NCBI RefSeq assembly: GCF_920984735.1
Contig: NZ_CAKLBU010000018.1
Coordinates: forward strand, 1 to 64,000
DNA from: Pedobacter sp. Leaf250
Lineage (GTDB): Bacteria; Bacteroidota; Bacteroidia; Sphingobacteriales; Sphingobacteriaceae
DNA length: 64,000 bases
Reading direction: 5' to 3'
Made by a program: the position numbers and the translations under genes. Shown here piece after piece: positions 1 to 9,346 of this stretch (the first letter of the stretch is position 1; the number at the start of each line of letters is the position of its first letter). The notes below the pieces were generated by a model. It was given only the letters and a program-made list of their open reading frames with translations, made no database searches and was not told where the DNA came from.

Positions 1-319
1 CAGCTTCAGGTTGAAACACTAATGATACGACTGTTATGATGCTCATTTATACTCAACATAAAGGTAGCGTCATTTATATTGATTTTTATGAAATAAATTA
101 ACCCTCAGCTTGACTGGGGATCTTAAATCCAAAGGAAGGAATATTTAAATTTTTAATACTGCGCTTTAAGGATTTCTTCTTGACCCAGAATCTAGAACAG
201 AATATATAATCTGGTTAACCCTTACTCATCAAATAAACGAAGCGTATCCCATTGCATACAACGTCATAGTCTAAGGCATGATAAAGGCATTTTAAGGCAT
301 GTGTAATCCAATTGAAATA
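1..319. other. Intergenic region at window edge, no gene seen
   Basis: No supported gene or RNA lies here; the longest in-frame ATG stretch checked is about 21 codons. The only pattern is three copies of AAGGCAT at 273-279, 284-290 and 294-300, just downstream of the murI stop. Their meaning is unknown. Confidence 0.5.
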
Positions 320-1138
320 TCACATCTTATCCGATTTCAATTCCTCTCCAAAAAATATCGATGCATGTTCATCGAAAGCTGATGGATCACCGCTGGTGTA
401 AAATGATTTAAGGCTGCTTTTACAAAGCTTTGATTCAATCTCAGGATGTCTTTCCAAATAATCGACCAAACTTGCAGCTACGATCTCCCCTTGCGTTAAA
501 ATATGAATGTAATCAGGAAATACCTGTTTAAGTTTTGGCAGTAATAACGGGTAGTGGGTACAGGCGAGCAGAACACAATCGATCTCTGCAGATTGTTCCA
601 TTAAATGACTGCAATATTCATTGATAAAAAAATCTGCTCCACTTTGTAAATGCTCATTATTTTCAATTAAAGGAACCCACATCGGACAGCTTTGCTGAAA
701 CACTTTAATATCAGGAAAAAATTTATTAATCTCTAAAAGGTAGGATTGCGAATTCACTGTGCCCCGGGTACCCATAACACCCACATTTTTGCTTGTAGTG
801 AATTGATTAATTACTTCGGCAGTTGGTCTGATCACGCCTAAAACTCTTTTATTAGGATATTTTGCAGGTAGATCTTTTTGTTGGATAGTACGTAAAGCTT
901 TCGCAGACGCAGTATTACAAGCCAGAATCACCAATTCACAACCCTTCGCGAAAAGCCACTCCACACATTCTAAAGTATACTTGTAAATGGTATCAAAAGA
1001 ATGGTCGCCGTAAGGAGAACGGGCATTATCACCCAGGTAAATATAATTATATTCAGGCAACTGATCGGCTATTGATCTGAACACCGTCAAACCGCCATAA
1101 CCTGAATCGAAAATACCAATGGACGATGTGTTTTGCAT
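320..1138 (-). CDS. murI: Glutamate racemase
   Basis: Interconverts L- and D-glutamate in the cytoplasm to supply D-Glu for peptidoglycan. The N-terminal GIFDSGYGGLTV motif and the two catalytic cysteine motifs, LACNTAS and LLACTHYP, are all present, and the length of about 272 residues is normal. An in-frame ATG at 1180 would add 14 residues before the conserved start, so the ATG at 1138 (MQNTSSIGIFDSG) is preferred. It is the last gene of the minus-strand envelope cluster but lies after a strong terminator that follows ompH, so it may have its own promoter or depend on read-through. Function is secure; the exact start is less so. Confidence 0.93.
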   Translation of the reverse strand: MQNTSSIGIFDSGYGGLTVFRSIADQLPEYNYIYLGDNARSPYGDHSFDTIYKYTLECVEWLFAKGCELVILACNTASAKALRTIQQKDLPAKYPNKRVLGVIRPTAEVINQFTTSKNVGVMGTRGTVNSQSYLLEINKFFPDIKVFQQSCPMWVPLIENNEHLQSGADFFINEYCSHLMEQSAEIDCVLLACTHYPLLLPKLKQVFPDYIHILTQGEIVAASLVDYLERHPEIESKLCKSSLKSFYTSGDPSAFDEHASIFFGEELKSDKM

Positions 1139-1221
1139 GTATTGATTAAATGTGGAAGCGTTAAAATAAAATCTTAACATTACAACGTTACAATGTTTTT
1201 TGCAACCTTACAACATTGATC

Positions 1222-1258
1222 AAAAAAAAGCGAAACCGAGTTGTCTCGATTTCGCTTT
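1222..1258 (-). terminator. Rho-independent terminator after the ompH genes
   Basis: An 11-bp stem (GCGAAACCGAG with CTCGATTTCGC, one mismatch) has a TTGT loop. Read on the minus strand, it ends in a run of eight T. It lies between the second ompH gene and murI and should end most transcription of the bamA-ompH-ompH unit. Confidence 0.8.
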
Positions 1259-1310
1259 ATATTTTAATTCAGATTAAAGACTCACGACTTTAATCGGTGT
1301 GATTCAAGAA

Positions 1311-1889
1311 TTATTTTTTAGGTGCTGGTGCTTTAGCAGCAGTTGCTGAAATACCTAATTTAGTTTTTACTGCTGGAGTAATATCATCTCCACCTTCCCA
1401 GAAAACCAAATTGTTACCACCTTGTCCGTTTGCGATATCGAAAACGTAAGCTAAACCTTTTTCTTTTGCTACAGCAGAAATTGCAGTTGCAACTTTAGCT
1501 TGAATTGGCTGAAATAACTCACCTTGTTTAGTACCCACATCTTGCGAAGCTTTCGTACGGGCATCAGTAATGCGTTTTTCTAAATCTTGCAATTCTTGTC
1601 CGGCAGTTTGTAATTGTTTACCAACTGCTTCTTTGTTAGCCTCGCTTAATGTTTTTTCTAAAGTTTGTGCAGATGCTAATTTAGATTGATATTCTTTAAT
1701 CATCCCATCAATTTCTGCTTGTTTTGTTTTACCCAAAGTTTCTAAGGTAGTTTGAGCCGCTTTTGCTTCAGGAAGATTTGCAAAAACCTCTTCCGAATTA
1801 ATGTGACCTAATTTCTGTTGCGCACTTGCCATATTCGCTGTAAACATTAACCCTGCTGCTACAAAGAATACGTTAATTAACTTTCTCAT
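1311..1889 (-). CDS. OmpH/Skp-family periplasmic chaperone (second copy in operon)
   Basis: Periplasmic holdase of the Skp/OmpH family that keeps unfolded outer-membrane proteins soluble on their way to the BAM complex. It has a signal peptide (MRKLINVFFVAAGLMFTANM, cleavage near ASA-QQ), then KLGHINSEEVFANLPE, a typical family opening, and a long charged helical region (about residues 45-130) matching the Skp tentacles. The C-terminus has an Ala/Lys-rich tail (AAKAPAPKK). It is 192 residues long and lies 60 bp downstream of a paralogue and bamA on the same strand. Two tandem copies after bamA are common in Bacteroidota. The family is secure; which client proteins it serves is not visible. 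Confidence 0.9.
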   Translation of the reverse strand: MRKLINVFFVAAGLMFTANMASAQQKLGHINSEEVFANLPEAKAAQTTLETLGKTKQAEIDGMIKEYQSKLASAQTLEKTLSEANKEAVGKQLQTAGQELQDLEKRITDARTKASQDVGTKQGELFQPIQAKVATAISAVAKEKGLAYVFDIANGQGGNNLVFWEGGDDITPAVKTKLGISATAAKAPAPKK

Positions 1890-1949
1890 CGTTCTATTTT
1901 ACTTTTTATTTTTTTAATTTGTTTTCTTAAATCTAAGGGGGCGAATATA

Positions 1950-2480
1950 CTAATTTTTTCCAGCCCCTGGCTTGTAACCTAATTTCACAATTACATCATT
2001 ACTAACATCGTAGCTGCTGCTTGCATAAATCATCATGGTTGCCTCACTGCTTTTATCAAAAATGAAATCCAGATATTTTGCCTTCGCAATCTGCTTAATT
2101 ACATCAGAAACTTTATCTTGAATAGGTTTGATTAGTTTCGTTCTGCTTTGAAAAAGCTCACCATCTGGTCCAAACTTTTGACGTTGAAATTCTTTAGCTT
2201 GTTTTTCTTTCTCAATAATTTCGTTTTCACGACGCTTGCGCATATCATCAGTTAATAATACCTGATCTGCCTGATAAGCTTTGTACATCCTGTCAATTTC
2301 CGAGAAATTCTGATCAACCTGTTGTTGCCATTGTTTCGATGCTACTTCCAACTGGCTTAATGCCGACTTATATTCTGGCATCTGCTTCAAAATATATTCT
2401 GTGTCTACATAAGCAAACTTCTGGGCGTAAGCGCCAAAAGTTGTGCATAATAAAAATGAGATAAAAAGATACTTCTTCAT
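1950..2480 (-). CDS. OmpH/Skp-family periplasmic chaperone (first copy in operon)
   Basis: A second Skp/OmpH protein of 176 residues with signal peptide MKKYLFISFLLCTTFGAYAQ and the mature start KFAYVDTEYILKQMPEY. The middle (about residues 45-115) is a charged coiled-coil-like region. The end (FIFDKSSEATMMIYAS...DVSNDVIVKLGY) matches the beta-core of the family. It sits between bamA, 99 bp upstream, and the other ompH paralogue. The two copies are clearly diverged, so they probably have separate client ranges or form hetero-oligomers; that is inference. Confidence 0.9.
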   Translation of the reverse strand: MKKYLFISFLLCTTFGAYAQKFAYVDTEYILKQMPEYKSALSQLEVASKQWQQQVDQNFSEIDRMYKAYQADQVLLTDDMRKRRENEIIEKEKQAKEFQRQKFGPDGELFQSRTKLIKPIQDKVSDVIKQIAKAKYLDFIFDKSSEATMMIYASSSYDVSNDVIVKLGYKPGAGKN

Positions 2481-2579
2481 TTGTGTGTGTATTTAATGAT
2501 TCGTTATAACCTAAGCTTTCTTTAAACTCAACTTAAGGTGTTTTATTACATATTTAATTAAATTTTTATTCTTTATCAA

Positions 2580-5123
2580 TTAAAATCCACCTAATTGTTG
2601 TGCGATACTAAAGTGGAACTGGCCTTTGTTCGAATCAGGCAAGCCTGGAATCGCATCAAAACCGTAACCATAATCAATACCCAATAAACCAAATATTGGT
2701 AAAAATATTCTCGCACCCACACCAACAGATCTTCTCACGTTAAATGGATTAAAGTCGCTAAACTTATTCCAGGTGTTACCACCTTCGGCAAAAGCCAATA
2801 CGAAAGCGGTAGCTTGCTGACTTGCAATAACCGGGTAACGTGCCTCTAAAACATATTTGGTGTAAATTGGGCTACCAGATTGTTGCGCAATACCAGGGTT
2901 AGAACCTACCGGGATAACCGTATTGTTGGCATAACCACGCATCGCGATTAACTCTGATCCCTGTAAGAAATCAAATCCCTGCATACCATCACCACCTAAT
3001 TTGAAACGCTCAAATGCTGATTGACCCACCGCACTGTTGTATTGCCCCAAGAAACCAAATTGTGCTTGTGCTTTGATAACAAAATTACCCGCAACACGTT
3101 GGTACCATTGAGAATCGAATTTCCATTTGTGGTATTCAGTAAAACGATATTTTTCCTTATCAGGTGCGGTTGCATAATTCACTTTGTTAAATAATGAATA
3201 TGGTGGCGTTGCCTGAATGGTAAAACGAATAAATGAACCCGATTTTGGGAAAATTGGCGAATCTCTCGAATCACGACTGATCTCTTGCGATAAGTTTAAG
3301 TTATAAGATGTACCCGAGGTAAATAAATAACCAGGGTAATTACTTAAAATATATTGCTGCAAGTTAACTGCATGGCTCAATTGGAAATAGTTATCTGGCC
3401 AGTTTAATCTTCTACCCAAACTCACCGTAACACCGTTTAAACGGATTTTTTGGAAACCAGAGTTATCAGAGCTTAAACCGTTCGACTGTAATGATGTGAA
3501 AGCACTTACACCAAAACTAACCGGCTTTTCGCCACCAAACCAAGGTTGAGAGAATGAGAAACTATAAGATTGGTAAAATTTACCATTCGTTTGTCCACGT
3601 AAACTTAATTTTTGTCCATCTCCTTTTGGAAGTGGTTTGTAAGCTTTTAAGTTGAATAAATTTCTTAACGAGAAGTTGTTAAAAGTCAAGCCTAATGTAC
3701 CAATGATACGGCCACCACCAAAACCACCTGATAATTCAATCTGATCTGAAGGTTTTTCCTCTACCGCATATTCAATATCTACCGTTCCATCTGCCGGATT
3801 AGGGCGAGGTGTAGGAACAGTTTTAGATTCATCAAAGTTACCCAACTGGCCAATCTCACGGATGGTACGGATTAAATCACTTTTATTAAATTTTTGTCCC
3901 GGTTTGGTACGAATCTCACGTAAAACTACTTTATCGTTTGTAATTGTGTTACCTTTTAACGTAATGCGGTTATTGGTATACTGAGGTCCTTCGTACATAC
4001 GCATTTCCACATCTACAGTATCGCCATAAATTTTAGTTTGTACAGGATCAATATTAAAAGTTAAATAACCATTATCGGTATACATACTGTTAATATCTCC
4101 ACCATTTTCACCACCACCATTCAGTTTTTTATTTAATCTTTCTTCACTAAATACATCACCTTTTTCGATGGTTAATACTTTATTTAAAATACTATCAGGA
4201 TATATGGCATTTCCGGCCCAAGAAATTTTTCCGAAGTAATATTTCTTTCCTTCGTAAAGGTCCATTTTAATATTAACTCTTTTTTTGTTGTACTGATAGA
4301 TACTATCTTTTAGCAGTTCGGCATCACGGTAACCTTTTTCATGCATTTTAGCAATCATCTTCACCTTATTCTCTTCATATTTTTCTTTAGAGAATTTCCC
4401 TGAACCCCAAAAACGCCACCAGGCAAATTGCTTAGGGTTTTTTAAATATTTTCTAAGCTTAGCCGATTTGAAATCCTTATTACCCGTAAATTCTATACGC
4501 TGAACTTTAACTCGGTTGCCCTTATTAATATTGGCTTCTAAAACTACACTGTTTTCTGCATTAGGATCCTTACGGGTTTTATAATCAATTGTGGTAAAGA
4601 AATAACCTTTATCCAACATGTACTTTTTTACAATTGCCGATGTGGTATTGTATAAGTTATCATTTACAATTTTTCCGGTTTTATCGTTAAGCTTTTCCTG
4701 AATAGCTGTTTTTTGCGATTTACTAATTCCTTTTAAATCAATTGAGCTCAAACGCGGACGTTCTATTACTTCAATTTCGAAGTAAACAGAATCCTGAACA
4801 AATTTTTCGATATTAATTTTAACATCATCAAACAATCCTTGAGCCCAAAGCGTTTTAATCGCATCAGAAGTGGCCTCGCCAGGAAGGGTAACTTTATCGC
4901 CTTTTGTTAATTTAGATAAAGTAATTAAAACATCTTTATCGAGATATTGGGTTCCGGTAACAGTTGTACCACCAATGATATATTCTTTAGGACTGAAATA
5001 ATCGAGATCTAAGCCTCCAACTTTTAGAGATGGGGTTGCTGGTGCCTTACCTGTAGGACGTATTTGAGCGAAGGCCGGAGCAGCTAAAACGAGTAGGATT
5101 AAAACTTGAAATATTCTTTTCAT
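2580..5123 (-). CDS. bamA: Outer membrane protein assembly factor BamA
   Basis: Central Omp85 subunit of the BAM complex, which folds beta-barrel proteins into the outer membrane. The ATG at 5123 gives a clean signal peptide (MKRIFQVLILLVLAAPAFAQ). The longer frame from 5192 adds 23 residues ahead of it and is rejected. The mature protein has POTRA-type repeats over roughly residues 80-440, then an Omp85 barrel with GGFGGGRIIGTLGLTFNNFS, the RDSRDSPIFPKSG segment and a closing strand ending FSIAQQLGGF. About 847 residues is normal for Bacteroidota. Gene order uppS-bamA-ompH-ompH is typical of the phylum and supports an essential envelope-assembly role. Confidence 0.95.
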   Translation of the reverse strand: MKRIFQVLILLVLAAPAFAQIRPTGKAPATPSLKVGGLDLDYFSPKEYIIGGTTVTGTQYLDKDVLITLSKLTKGDKVTLPGEATSDAIKTLWAQGLFDDVKINIEKFVQDSVYFEIEVIERPRLSSIDLKGISKSQKTAIQEKLNDKTGKIVNDNLYNTTSAIVKKYMLDKGYFFTTIDYKTRKDPNAENSVVLEANINKGNRVKVQRIEFTGNKDFKSAKLRKYLKNPKQFAWWRFWGSGKFSKEKYEENKVKMIAKMHEKGYRDAELLKDSIYQYNKKRVNIKMDLYEGKKYYFGKISWAGNAIYPDSILNKVLTIEKGDVFSEERLNKKLNGGGENGGDINSMYTDNGYLTFNIDPVQTKIYGDTVDVEMRMYEGPQYTNNRITLKGNTITNDKVVLREIRTKPGQKFNKSDLIRTIREIGQLGNFDESKTVPTPRPNPADGTVDIEYAVEEKPSDQIELSGGFGGGRIIGTLGLTFNNFSLRNLFNLKAYKPLPKGDGQKLSLRGQTNGKFYQSYSFSFSQPWFGGEKPVSFGVSAFTSLQSNGLSSDNSGFQKIRLNGVTVSLGRRLNWPDNYFQLSHAVNLQQYILSNYPGYLFTSGTSYNLNLSQEISRDSRDSPIFPKSGSFIRFTIQATPPYSLFNKVNYATAPDKEKYRFTEYHKWKFDSQWYQRVAGNFVIKAQAQFGFLGQYNSAVGQSAFERFKLGGDGMQGFDFLQGSELIAMRGYANNTVIPVGSNPGIAQQSGSPIYTKYVLEARYPVIASQQATAFVLAFAEGGNTWNKFSDFNPFNVRRSVGVGARIFLPIFGLLGIDYGYGFDAIPGLPDSNKGQFHFSIAQQLGGF

Positions 5124-5276
5124 TAAAATAATTTGTTCAGTAATGGCCACGAAGGTAACAATGTTTTTTTTAGCAAAATTTTCATTTGCCATGTTTCCCT
5201 TATTATGGTTTCATTTATCGTATAAAAGTGGTGCTAAGTTAGTTTAAACGCTTGTTAAAAAGTGTTAAAAGAAAAA

Positions 5277-6017
5277 TTAGTTCAATTGCTCGCTAATTTT
5301 ACCGAAACGGCGTTCGCGTTTTTGATAGTCAACAATGGCCTCAAAAAGATCTTCTCTTCTGAAATCCGGCCACAACACATCAGTGAAATAAAACTCTGTA
5401 TAGGCCATTTGCCAAAGCAAATAATTGCTGATGCGGTGCTCACCACTTGTCCTAATCATCAACTCTGGATCTGGAATACTTACAGTAGTTAATTTTGACG
5501 AAAAAAGCTCTTCATCTATATCATCCAAAGAAATGGAGTCATTTTTTAAATCGATGGCGATTTTTTTTGCAGCTTCTACAATTTCCCACTTTGCACTATA
5601 ACTTAGCGCAAGTGTTAAAGTACACTTTTCGTTATGTGCCGTTTTAGCCATTGCCTCTTTTAAATCATCAATACACTCTTGTGGTAAAGATGCAATGTTA
5701 CCAATGGCATTAAGCTTAACGTTATTTTTATTCAGCGTTTCGGTTTCTCTGTTTATTGTAGAAATAAGAATTTGCATTAAAGCATCAACTTCTTCTTTTG
5801 GGCGGTTCCAATTTTCTGTAGAAAAAGCATATAAGGTTAAGTATTCTATACCCACCTCAACACAACCTTCTACAATATCTTTTACCGAAAGTACGCCTTG
5901 TTCGTGCCCGAAAACACGTACTTTGCCCTGTCCTTTTGCCCATCTTCCATTACCATCCATAATAACGGCAATGTGCTTTGGCAGGCGGCTATAGTCTATT
6001 TGTTCTTTAAAATCCAT
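5277..6017 (-). CDS. uppS: Isoprenyl transferase (undecaprenyl diphosphate synthase)
   Basis: Adds isopentenyl units to farnesyl diphosphate, making the C55 lipid carrier for peptidoglycan and surface polysaccharides. The signature HIAVIMDGNGRWAK places the catalytic Asp at residue 21. LTLYAFSTENWNRP and the C-terminal DPELMIRTSGEHRISNYLLWQ motif are also intact. At 246 residues it is full length. It lies 20 bp downstream of the DUF6089-type gene and upstream of bamA, within a conserved envelope cluster. No irregularity is visible. Confidence 0.95.
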   Translation of the reverse strand: MDFKEQIDYSRLPKHIAVIMDGNGRWAKGQGKVRVFGHEQGVLSVKDIVEGCVEVGIEYLTLYAFSTENWNRPKEEVDALMQILISTINRETETLNKNNVKLNAIGNIASLPQECIDDLKEAMAKTAHNEKCTLTLALSYSAKWEIVEAAKKIAIDLKNDSISLDDIDEELFSSKLTTVSIPDPELMIRTSGEHRISNYLLWQMAYTEFYFTDVLWPDFRREDLFEAIVDYQKRERRFGKISEQLN

Positions 6018-6036
6018 TAATTATGTCAAAATCAGC

Positions 6037-6834
6037 TTAAAACGAGTAGCATTTTGAGGATACAAAGGTAAAAGATATGCCAACACTAACAAATAGATAA
6101 GTGTCCCTTTTTCTAAAATCTCCTCTTTGAGTATCTGGAACTCCAATTTGACTTACAGATGGATCGGATAAATTGATGCGGTTTTGACCATTTCCTACAA
6201 ATACCGGATTAACTGGATATCTTCCACTTACATCATCAATGTAATCTGTTAGTGGTGTTCGGTAGCCCAATTCTGTAAAAACACTCCACGTATCTTTATA
6301 ATTATAGCGTAAACCCACACCATAAGGAATGGTTAACACCGTATTTTTGTAACCATCTTCTTGTCCTTCAGTTGCCAATCGATCCAATCGATAGGTTTCT
6401 CCGTCATATTTAACTTTAGGTTTGAATATCAAAAAACCCGCACCTGTAAATAAATATGGCGTAAACTGACGTGTTCCTCCACCTAAATTAAAATTGAAGA
6501 AATTAAAATCGACAAGGGCGCTCAACTCATTTAAAGAAGTATTAAAGCTTAAATTTCTTTCTCTAAATTGTGCATTGTTCGATTGTGAGTCTTTAGCCTG
6601 GATTTGACCATAGGTGTAATTTAACCTCACGCCCAAATATTGATTGAAATTTTTCTTTCCGTAAACACCAGCAGAAATTCCGCTAACTTTTAATGGATGA
6701 TTTTGATTTAAATCGCCCATATAACCTGCTCCTCCACCCATTAAACCAATTTCCCAATTGCCTTCTTGTGCATGGGTAATTTGTTTGCAGGTTATTAAAA
6801 AGAAGGTAATTAACAGGAGTTTATTTAGCGTCAT
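6037..6834 (-). CDS. DUF6089-type outer-membrane beta-barrel protein
   Basis: Predicted small outer-membrane barrel of 265 residues. It starts with a signal peptide (MTLNKLLLITFFLITCKQ, cleavage near THA-QEG) followed by EIGLMGGGAGYMGDLN, which I recognise from the DUF6089 family that accompanies nadK and uppS in Bacteroidota. The rest alternates strands and Gly/Tyr-rich turns, including FTPYLFTGAGFLIFKP, YGVGLRYNYKD and SVFTELGYRTP, and ends in a hydrophobic strand. It lies 2 bp from nadK and 20 bp from uppS, so co-transcription is very likely. Its biochemical role is not known to me; envelope biogenesis is inferred from position only. Confidence 0.75.
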   Translation of the reverse strand: MTLNKLLLITFFLITCKQITHAQEGNWEIGLMGGGAGYMGDLNQNHPLKVSGISAGVYGKKNFNQYLGVRLNYTYGQIQAKDSQSNNAQFRERNLSFNTSLNELSALVDFNFFNFNLGGGTRQFTPYLFTGAGFLIFKPKVKYDGETYRLDRLATEGQEDGYKNTVLTIPYGVGLRYNYKDTWSVFTELGYRTPLTDYIDDVSGRYPVNPVFVGNGQNRINLSDPSVSQIGVPDTQRGDFRKRDTYLFVSVGISFTFVSSKCYSF

Positions 6835-6836
6835 AC

Positions 6837-7718
6837 TTAGTAGTTACGGGTATCTATGCCCCATAATAATTTATTCCTTAACGTGTTTAAATACGTTTCA
6901 TTGTTAAGACGAATAAGATTTATACAAAAGTCGGCTTTTTTTATGGATATTTTTACTGATCGTTCTACGGTAACGGTTCTGCTATCGCAGGAAACCAAAA
7001 ATTTCGATTCTCTCGCTTCTACTTCGAAAGATAGTTTATTATCATCTGGCAGTACCACCGGACGAACATTTAAATTATGTGGCGCAATAGGTGTGACTAC
7101 AAAATTTTCAGAATCCGGATAAATGATTGGTCCACCGCAGCTTAAAGAATATGCTGTAGAGCCCGTTGGCGTAGCAATAATTAATCCATCGGCCCAATAA
7201 GAGTTAATAAATTCATCATTCATCGAAGCATGAATAATCATCATGGCCGAATTATCTCTCCTGTGGATGGTTATGTCGTTTAATGCGAAGTTTTCTTCAC
7301 CAAATAATCCATTATCAGATTCTAAAACCAGAAGAGAACGGGTATCTAAACTATATTCTTTGTTAACAAGTGCATTTAATGCAGATTCAATTTCATTTTT
7401 ATTGATACTGGCCAGGAAACCTAAACGACCAAAGTTAATCCCAATAACCGGAATATTTGAATCGCGGATTAGTGAAAGTGTATCCAATAAGGTTCCGTCT
7501 CCTCCCAAACTTAAAAGAACATCTGCATGATCTTTAAGTTCTTTATGATTGTGAAAAATTACCGTGTTTGCCGGCAGTTTGATTTTGCCATGAAGCGATG
7601 TTTTAAACTTGGAATATAAAACAGGTTGAATATTATGAGTAGCAAGATAATCAAAAACCTCTTGCACGTAGGGTAATACTGTATCGTTAAAGTCCCTACC
7701 GTAAATTGCGATCCTCAT
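6837..7718 (-). CDS. nadK: NAD kinase
   Basis: Phosphorylates NAD to NADP using ATP or polyphosphate in the cytosol. The GGDGT motif with the catalytic Asp at residue 74 is present, followed by the NAD-binding FALNDITIHRR and ATPTGSTAYSLSCGGPI motifs. Length (293 residues) is normal. It sits between the CBS-domain gene, 8 bp upstream, and the DUF6089-type gene, 2 bp downstream, so it is transcribed as part of the cluster. Nothing unusual is seen. Confidence 0.95.
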   Translation of the reverse strand: MRIAIYGRDFNDTVLPYVQEVFDYLATHNIQPVLYSKFKTSLHGKIKLPANTVIFHNHKELKDHADVLLSLGGDGTLLDTLSLIRDSNIPVIGINFGRLGFLASINKNEIESALNALVNKEYSLDTRSLLVLESDNGLFGEENFALNDITIHRRDNSAMMIIHASMNDEFINSYWADGLIIATPTGSTAYSLSCGGPIIYPDSENFVVTPIAPHNLNVRPVVLPDDNKLSFEVEARESKFLVSCDSRTVTVERSVKISIKKADFCINLIRLNNETYLNTLRNKLLWGIDTRNY

Positions 7719-7726
7719 AAATAATT

Positions 7727-8389
7727 TTAAACGTTTAGATAGTTCATAAAAGAATCATAACGTTCTTGTGAACCATCATCGATTTGTGTATTGTTGTAAA
7801 CCTCTTTCACGATATAATCATACCTTTCGAAAGAAGCCACCAAAGAAGTAATTTCTGTTTTATTGATTTTTAATGTCACTTCCATTCGCGTTGAATCATT
7901 AAAAGTATTCACGTAAGAAGAAAGAATTTGCGCATTATCTGCTTCCACAATTTGTGAAATATGGGCCAAAGAGTTATCGCGATTGCTGATTTCCAAAACA
8001 ATAATGCCTCCAGCCTCATTAACGGCATATTGCTCCGCTACGGCATTAACCATGTTATTGATGGAAATTAAACCAATGTAGTTTTTTTGTTGATCAACAA
8101 CTGGAACTGCCGTAAGTTTTAATTGGCTCATCAAGCGAATTACATCATAAGTATGCGCATCACTTAAGGTAAAAACATTTAATAAGTTAACAGCAGAATC
8201 GGTTAAAACAGTATCGTGATTGCTAATATTCAATAAATCATCCTCAGCAACTAAACCCAATAAAGTAGCGTCGTTAACAACAGGCATGTGCTTTACTTTA
8301 AATTCGTTCATACGATCTAAAGCTTTTTGCACCGTGTCATTTGTTCTTAACGATGGGATAGCATTTGATATGATTTCTTCAGCAAACAT
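7727..8389 (-). CDS. CBS-domain pair protein
   Basis: A 220-residue soluble protein with two tandem CBS motifs over about residues 1-120 (ISNAIPSLRTNDTVQKALDR and LSDAHTYDVIRLMSQLKL). A C-terminal part of about 80 residues (IIVLEISNRDNSLAHISQIV...MEVTLKINKTEI) resembles an ACT-like fold seen in AcuB-type proteins. CBS pairs usually bind adenine nucleotides, so it could sense energy or cofactor state next to nadK. The start codon overlaps the stop of the upstream alpha/beta hydrolase by one base, implying translational coupling. The ligand and partner cannot be read from sequence. Confidence 0.75.
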   Translation of the reverse strand: MFAEEIISNAIPSLRTNDTVQKALDRMNEFKVKHMPVVNDATLLGLVAEDDLLNISNHDTVLTDSAVNLLNVFTLSDAHTYDVIRLMSQLKLTAVPVVDQQKNYIGLISINNMVNAVAEQYAVNEAGGIIVLEISNRDNSLAHISQIVEADNAQILSSYVNTFNDSTRMEVTLKINKTEITSLVASFERYDYIVKEVYNNTQIDDGSQERYDSFMNYLNV

Positions 8390-9153
8390 TATTTAAGTAA
8401 AATTCTATCTAAAAATTTCTCTAGGTATCCATTAAATATTTCGGGATGCTCCATCATAGGTGCATGCCCGCATTTATCAACCCAATTCAATTCAGAATTT
8501 GGCAATAGTTGATGAAATTCTTCTGCCACTTCTGGAGGCGTAACTTTATCGTTCTTTCCCCAAATTAATGAAACAGGTATGGTAATTTTCGATAACTCTT
8601 TCGACATATTGTGGCGAATTGCCGATTTTGCCATGGTTAAAATCCTGATTACCCTTGATCTATCGTTAACGGTTTTAAAAACATCATCAACCAATTCTTT
8701 TGTTGCCGTAGCCGGATCGTAAAAAGTAAATTCTACTTTCTCTTTAATGTAATCGTAGCTTTCTCGACGTGGGAATGATCCACCAAAAGCATTTTCATAT
8801 AAACCAGAACTTCCGGTAAGGACCAATGCTTTAACAAATTCCTGATGTGCAACTGTAAAAACTAAACCAACATGACCACCCAAAGAATTCCCCACTAAAA
8901 CCACTTGGTTTAATCCTTTAAATTTTAAAAAACGATGAAGATATCTTGATAATGCTTTTACACCAAGAGTTAAAATTGGTAAATCGTAAATTGGTAAAAT
9001 CGGGATAATAACGTGATAACGATCTTTAAACTGTTCGATTACACGCTCCCAGTTACTTAATTCGCCCATTAGGCCATGTAGCAATACCAATTTTTCGCCT
9101 TTTCCAGCTTCTATGTATTTAAATCCTTCTTCTTCAATTACCTGGTATGTCAT
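8389..9153 (-). CDS. Alpha/beta-fold hydrolase
   Basis: A 254-residue alpha/beta hydrolase. Visible elements are the oxyanion-hole strand LVLLHGLMGELSNWE, the nucleophile elbow GNSLGGH (Ser), the late Asp in SLIWGKNDKVTPPEV and the His in VDKCGHAPMMEHPE, so the catalytic triad is complete. The layout resembles esterases and C-C hydrolases; the substrate is unknown. It appears to be the first gene of the minus-strand envelope cluster, overlapping the CBS gene by one base. About 190 bp separates it from the YqeY-like gene upstream, and that spacer holds a heptad repeat. Confidence 0.82.
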   Translation of the reverse strand: MTYQVIEEEGFKYIEAGKGEKLVLLHGLMGELSNWERVIEQFKDRYHVIIPILPIYDLPILTLGVKALSRYLHRFLKFKGLNQVVLVGNSLGGHVGLVFTVAHQEFVKALVLTGSSGLYENAFGGSFPRRESYDYIKEKVEFTFYDPATATKELVDDVFKTVNDRSRVIRILTMAKSAIRHNMSKELSKITIPVSLIWGKNDKVTPPEVAEEFHQLLPNSELNWVDKCGHAPMMEHPEIFNGYLEKFLDRILLK

Positions 9154-9264
9154 ATATATTCTAGATGGTATTGTGCACTAAGTTAGTAGAGTAAAATTAA
9201 ATTTTCGCATTTCTATGCCATTTTTCTGAAATAAAACTGAAAACGGTATAAAAACGTTGTTCCA

Positions 9265-9299
9265 AGTATCGAGATGCAGGTATTAAGTATCAAGATACT
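9265..9299. repeat. Degenerate 7-bp tandem array (AGTATCA type)
   Basis: Five consecutive 7-bp units in strict register: AGTATCG, AGATGCA, GGTATTA, AGTATCA, AGATACT. The unit is the reverse complement of the TACTTGA-type units at 31026-31081, so the same sequence family occurs twice in the window in opposite orientations. It lies in the spacer between the YqeY-like gene and the alpha/beta hydrolase gene. Confidence 0.65.
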
Positions 9300-9346
9300 T
9301 ATTTGGAAGCTAACTTTTTCTTTTACTCCTCAAGTTTTAAACTCAA

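Noticed and set aside
5262..5492. Plus-strand open frame opposite uppS
   Set aside because: It lies antisense within a clear uppS gene and has no recognisable protein features; the same holds for other antisense frames in bamA, nadK, pheS and kbl.
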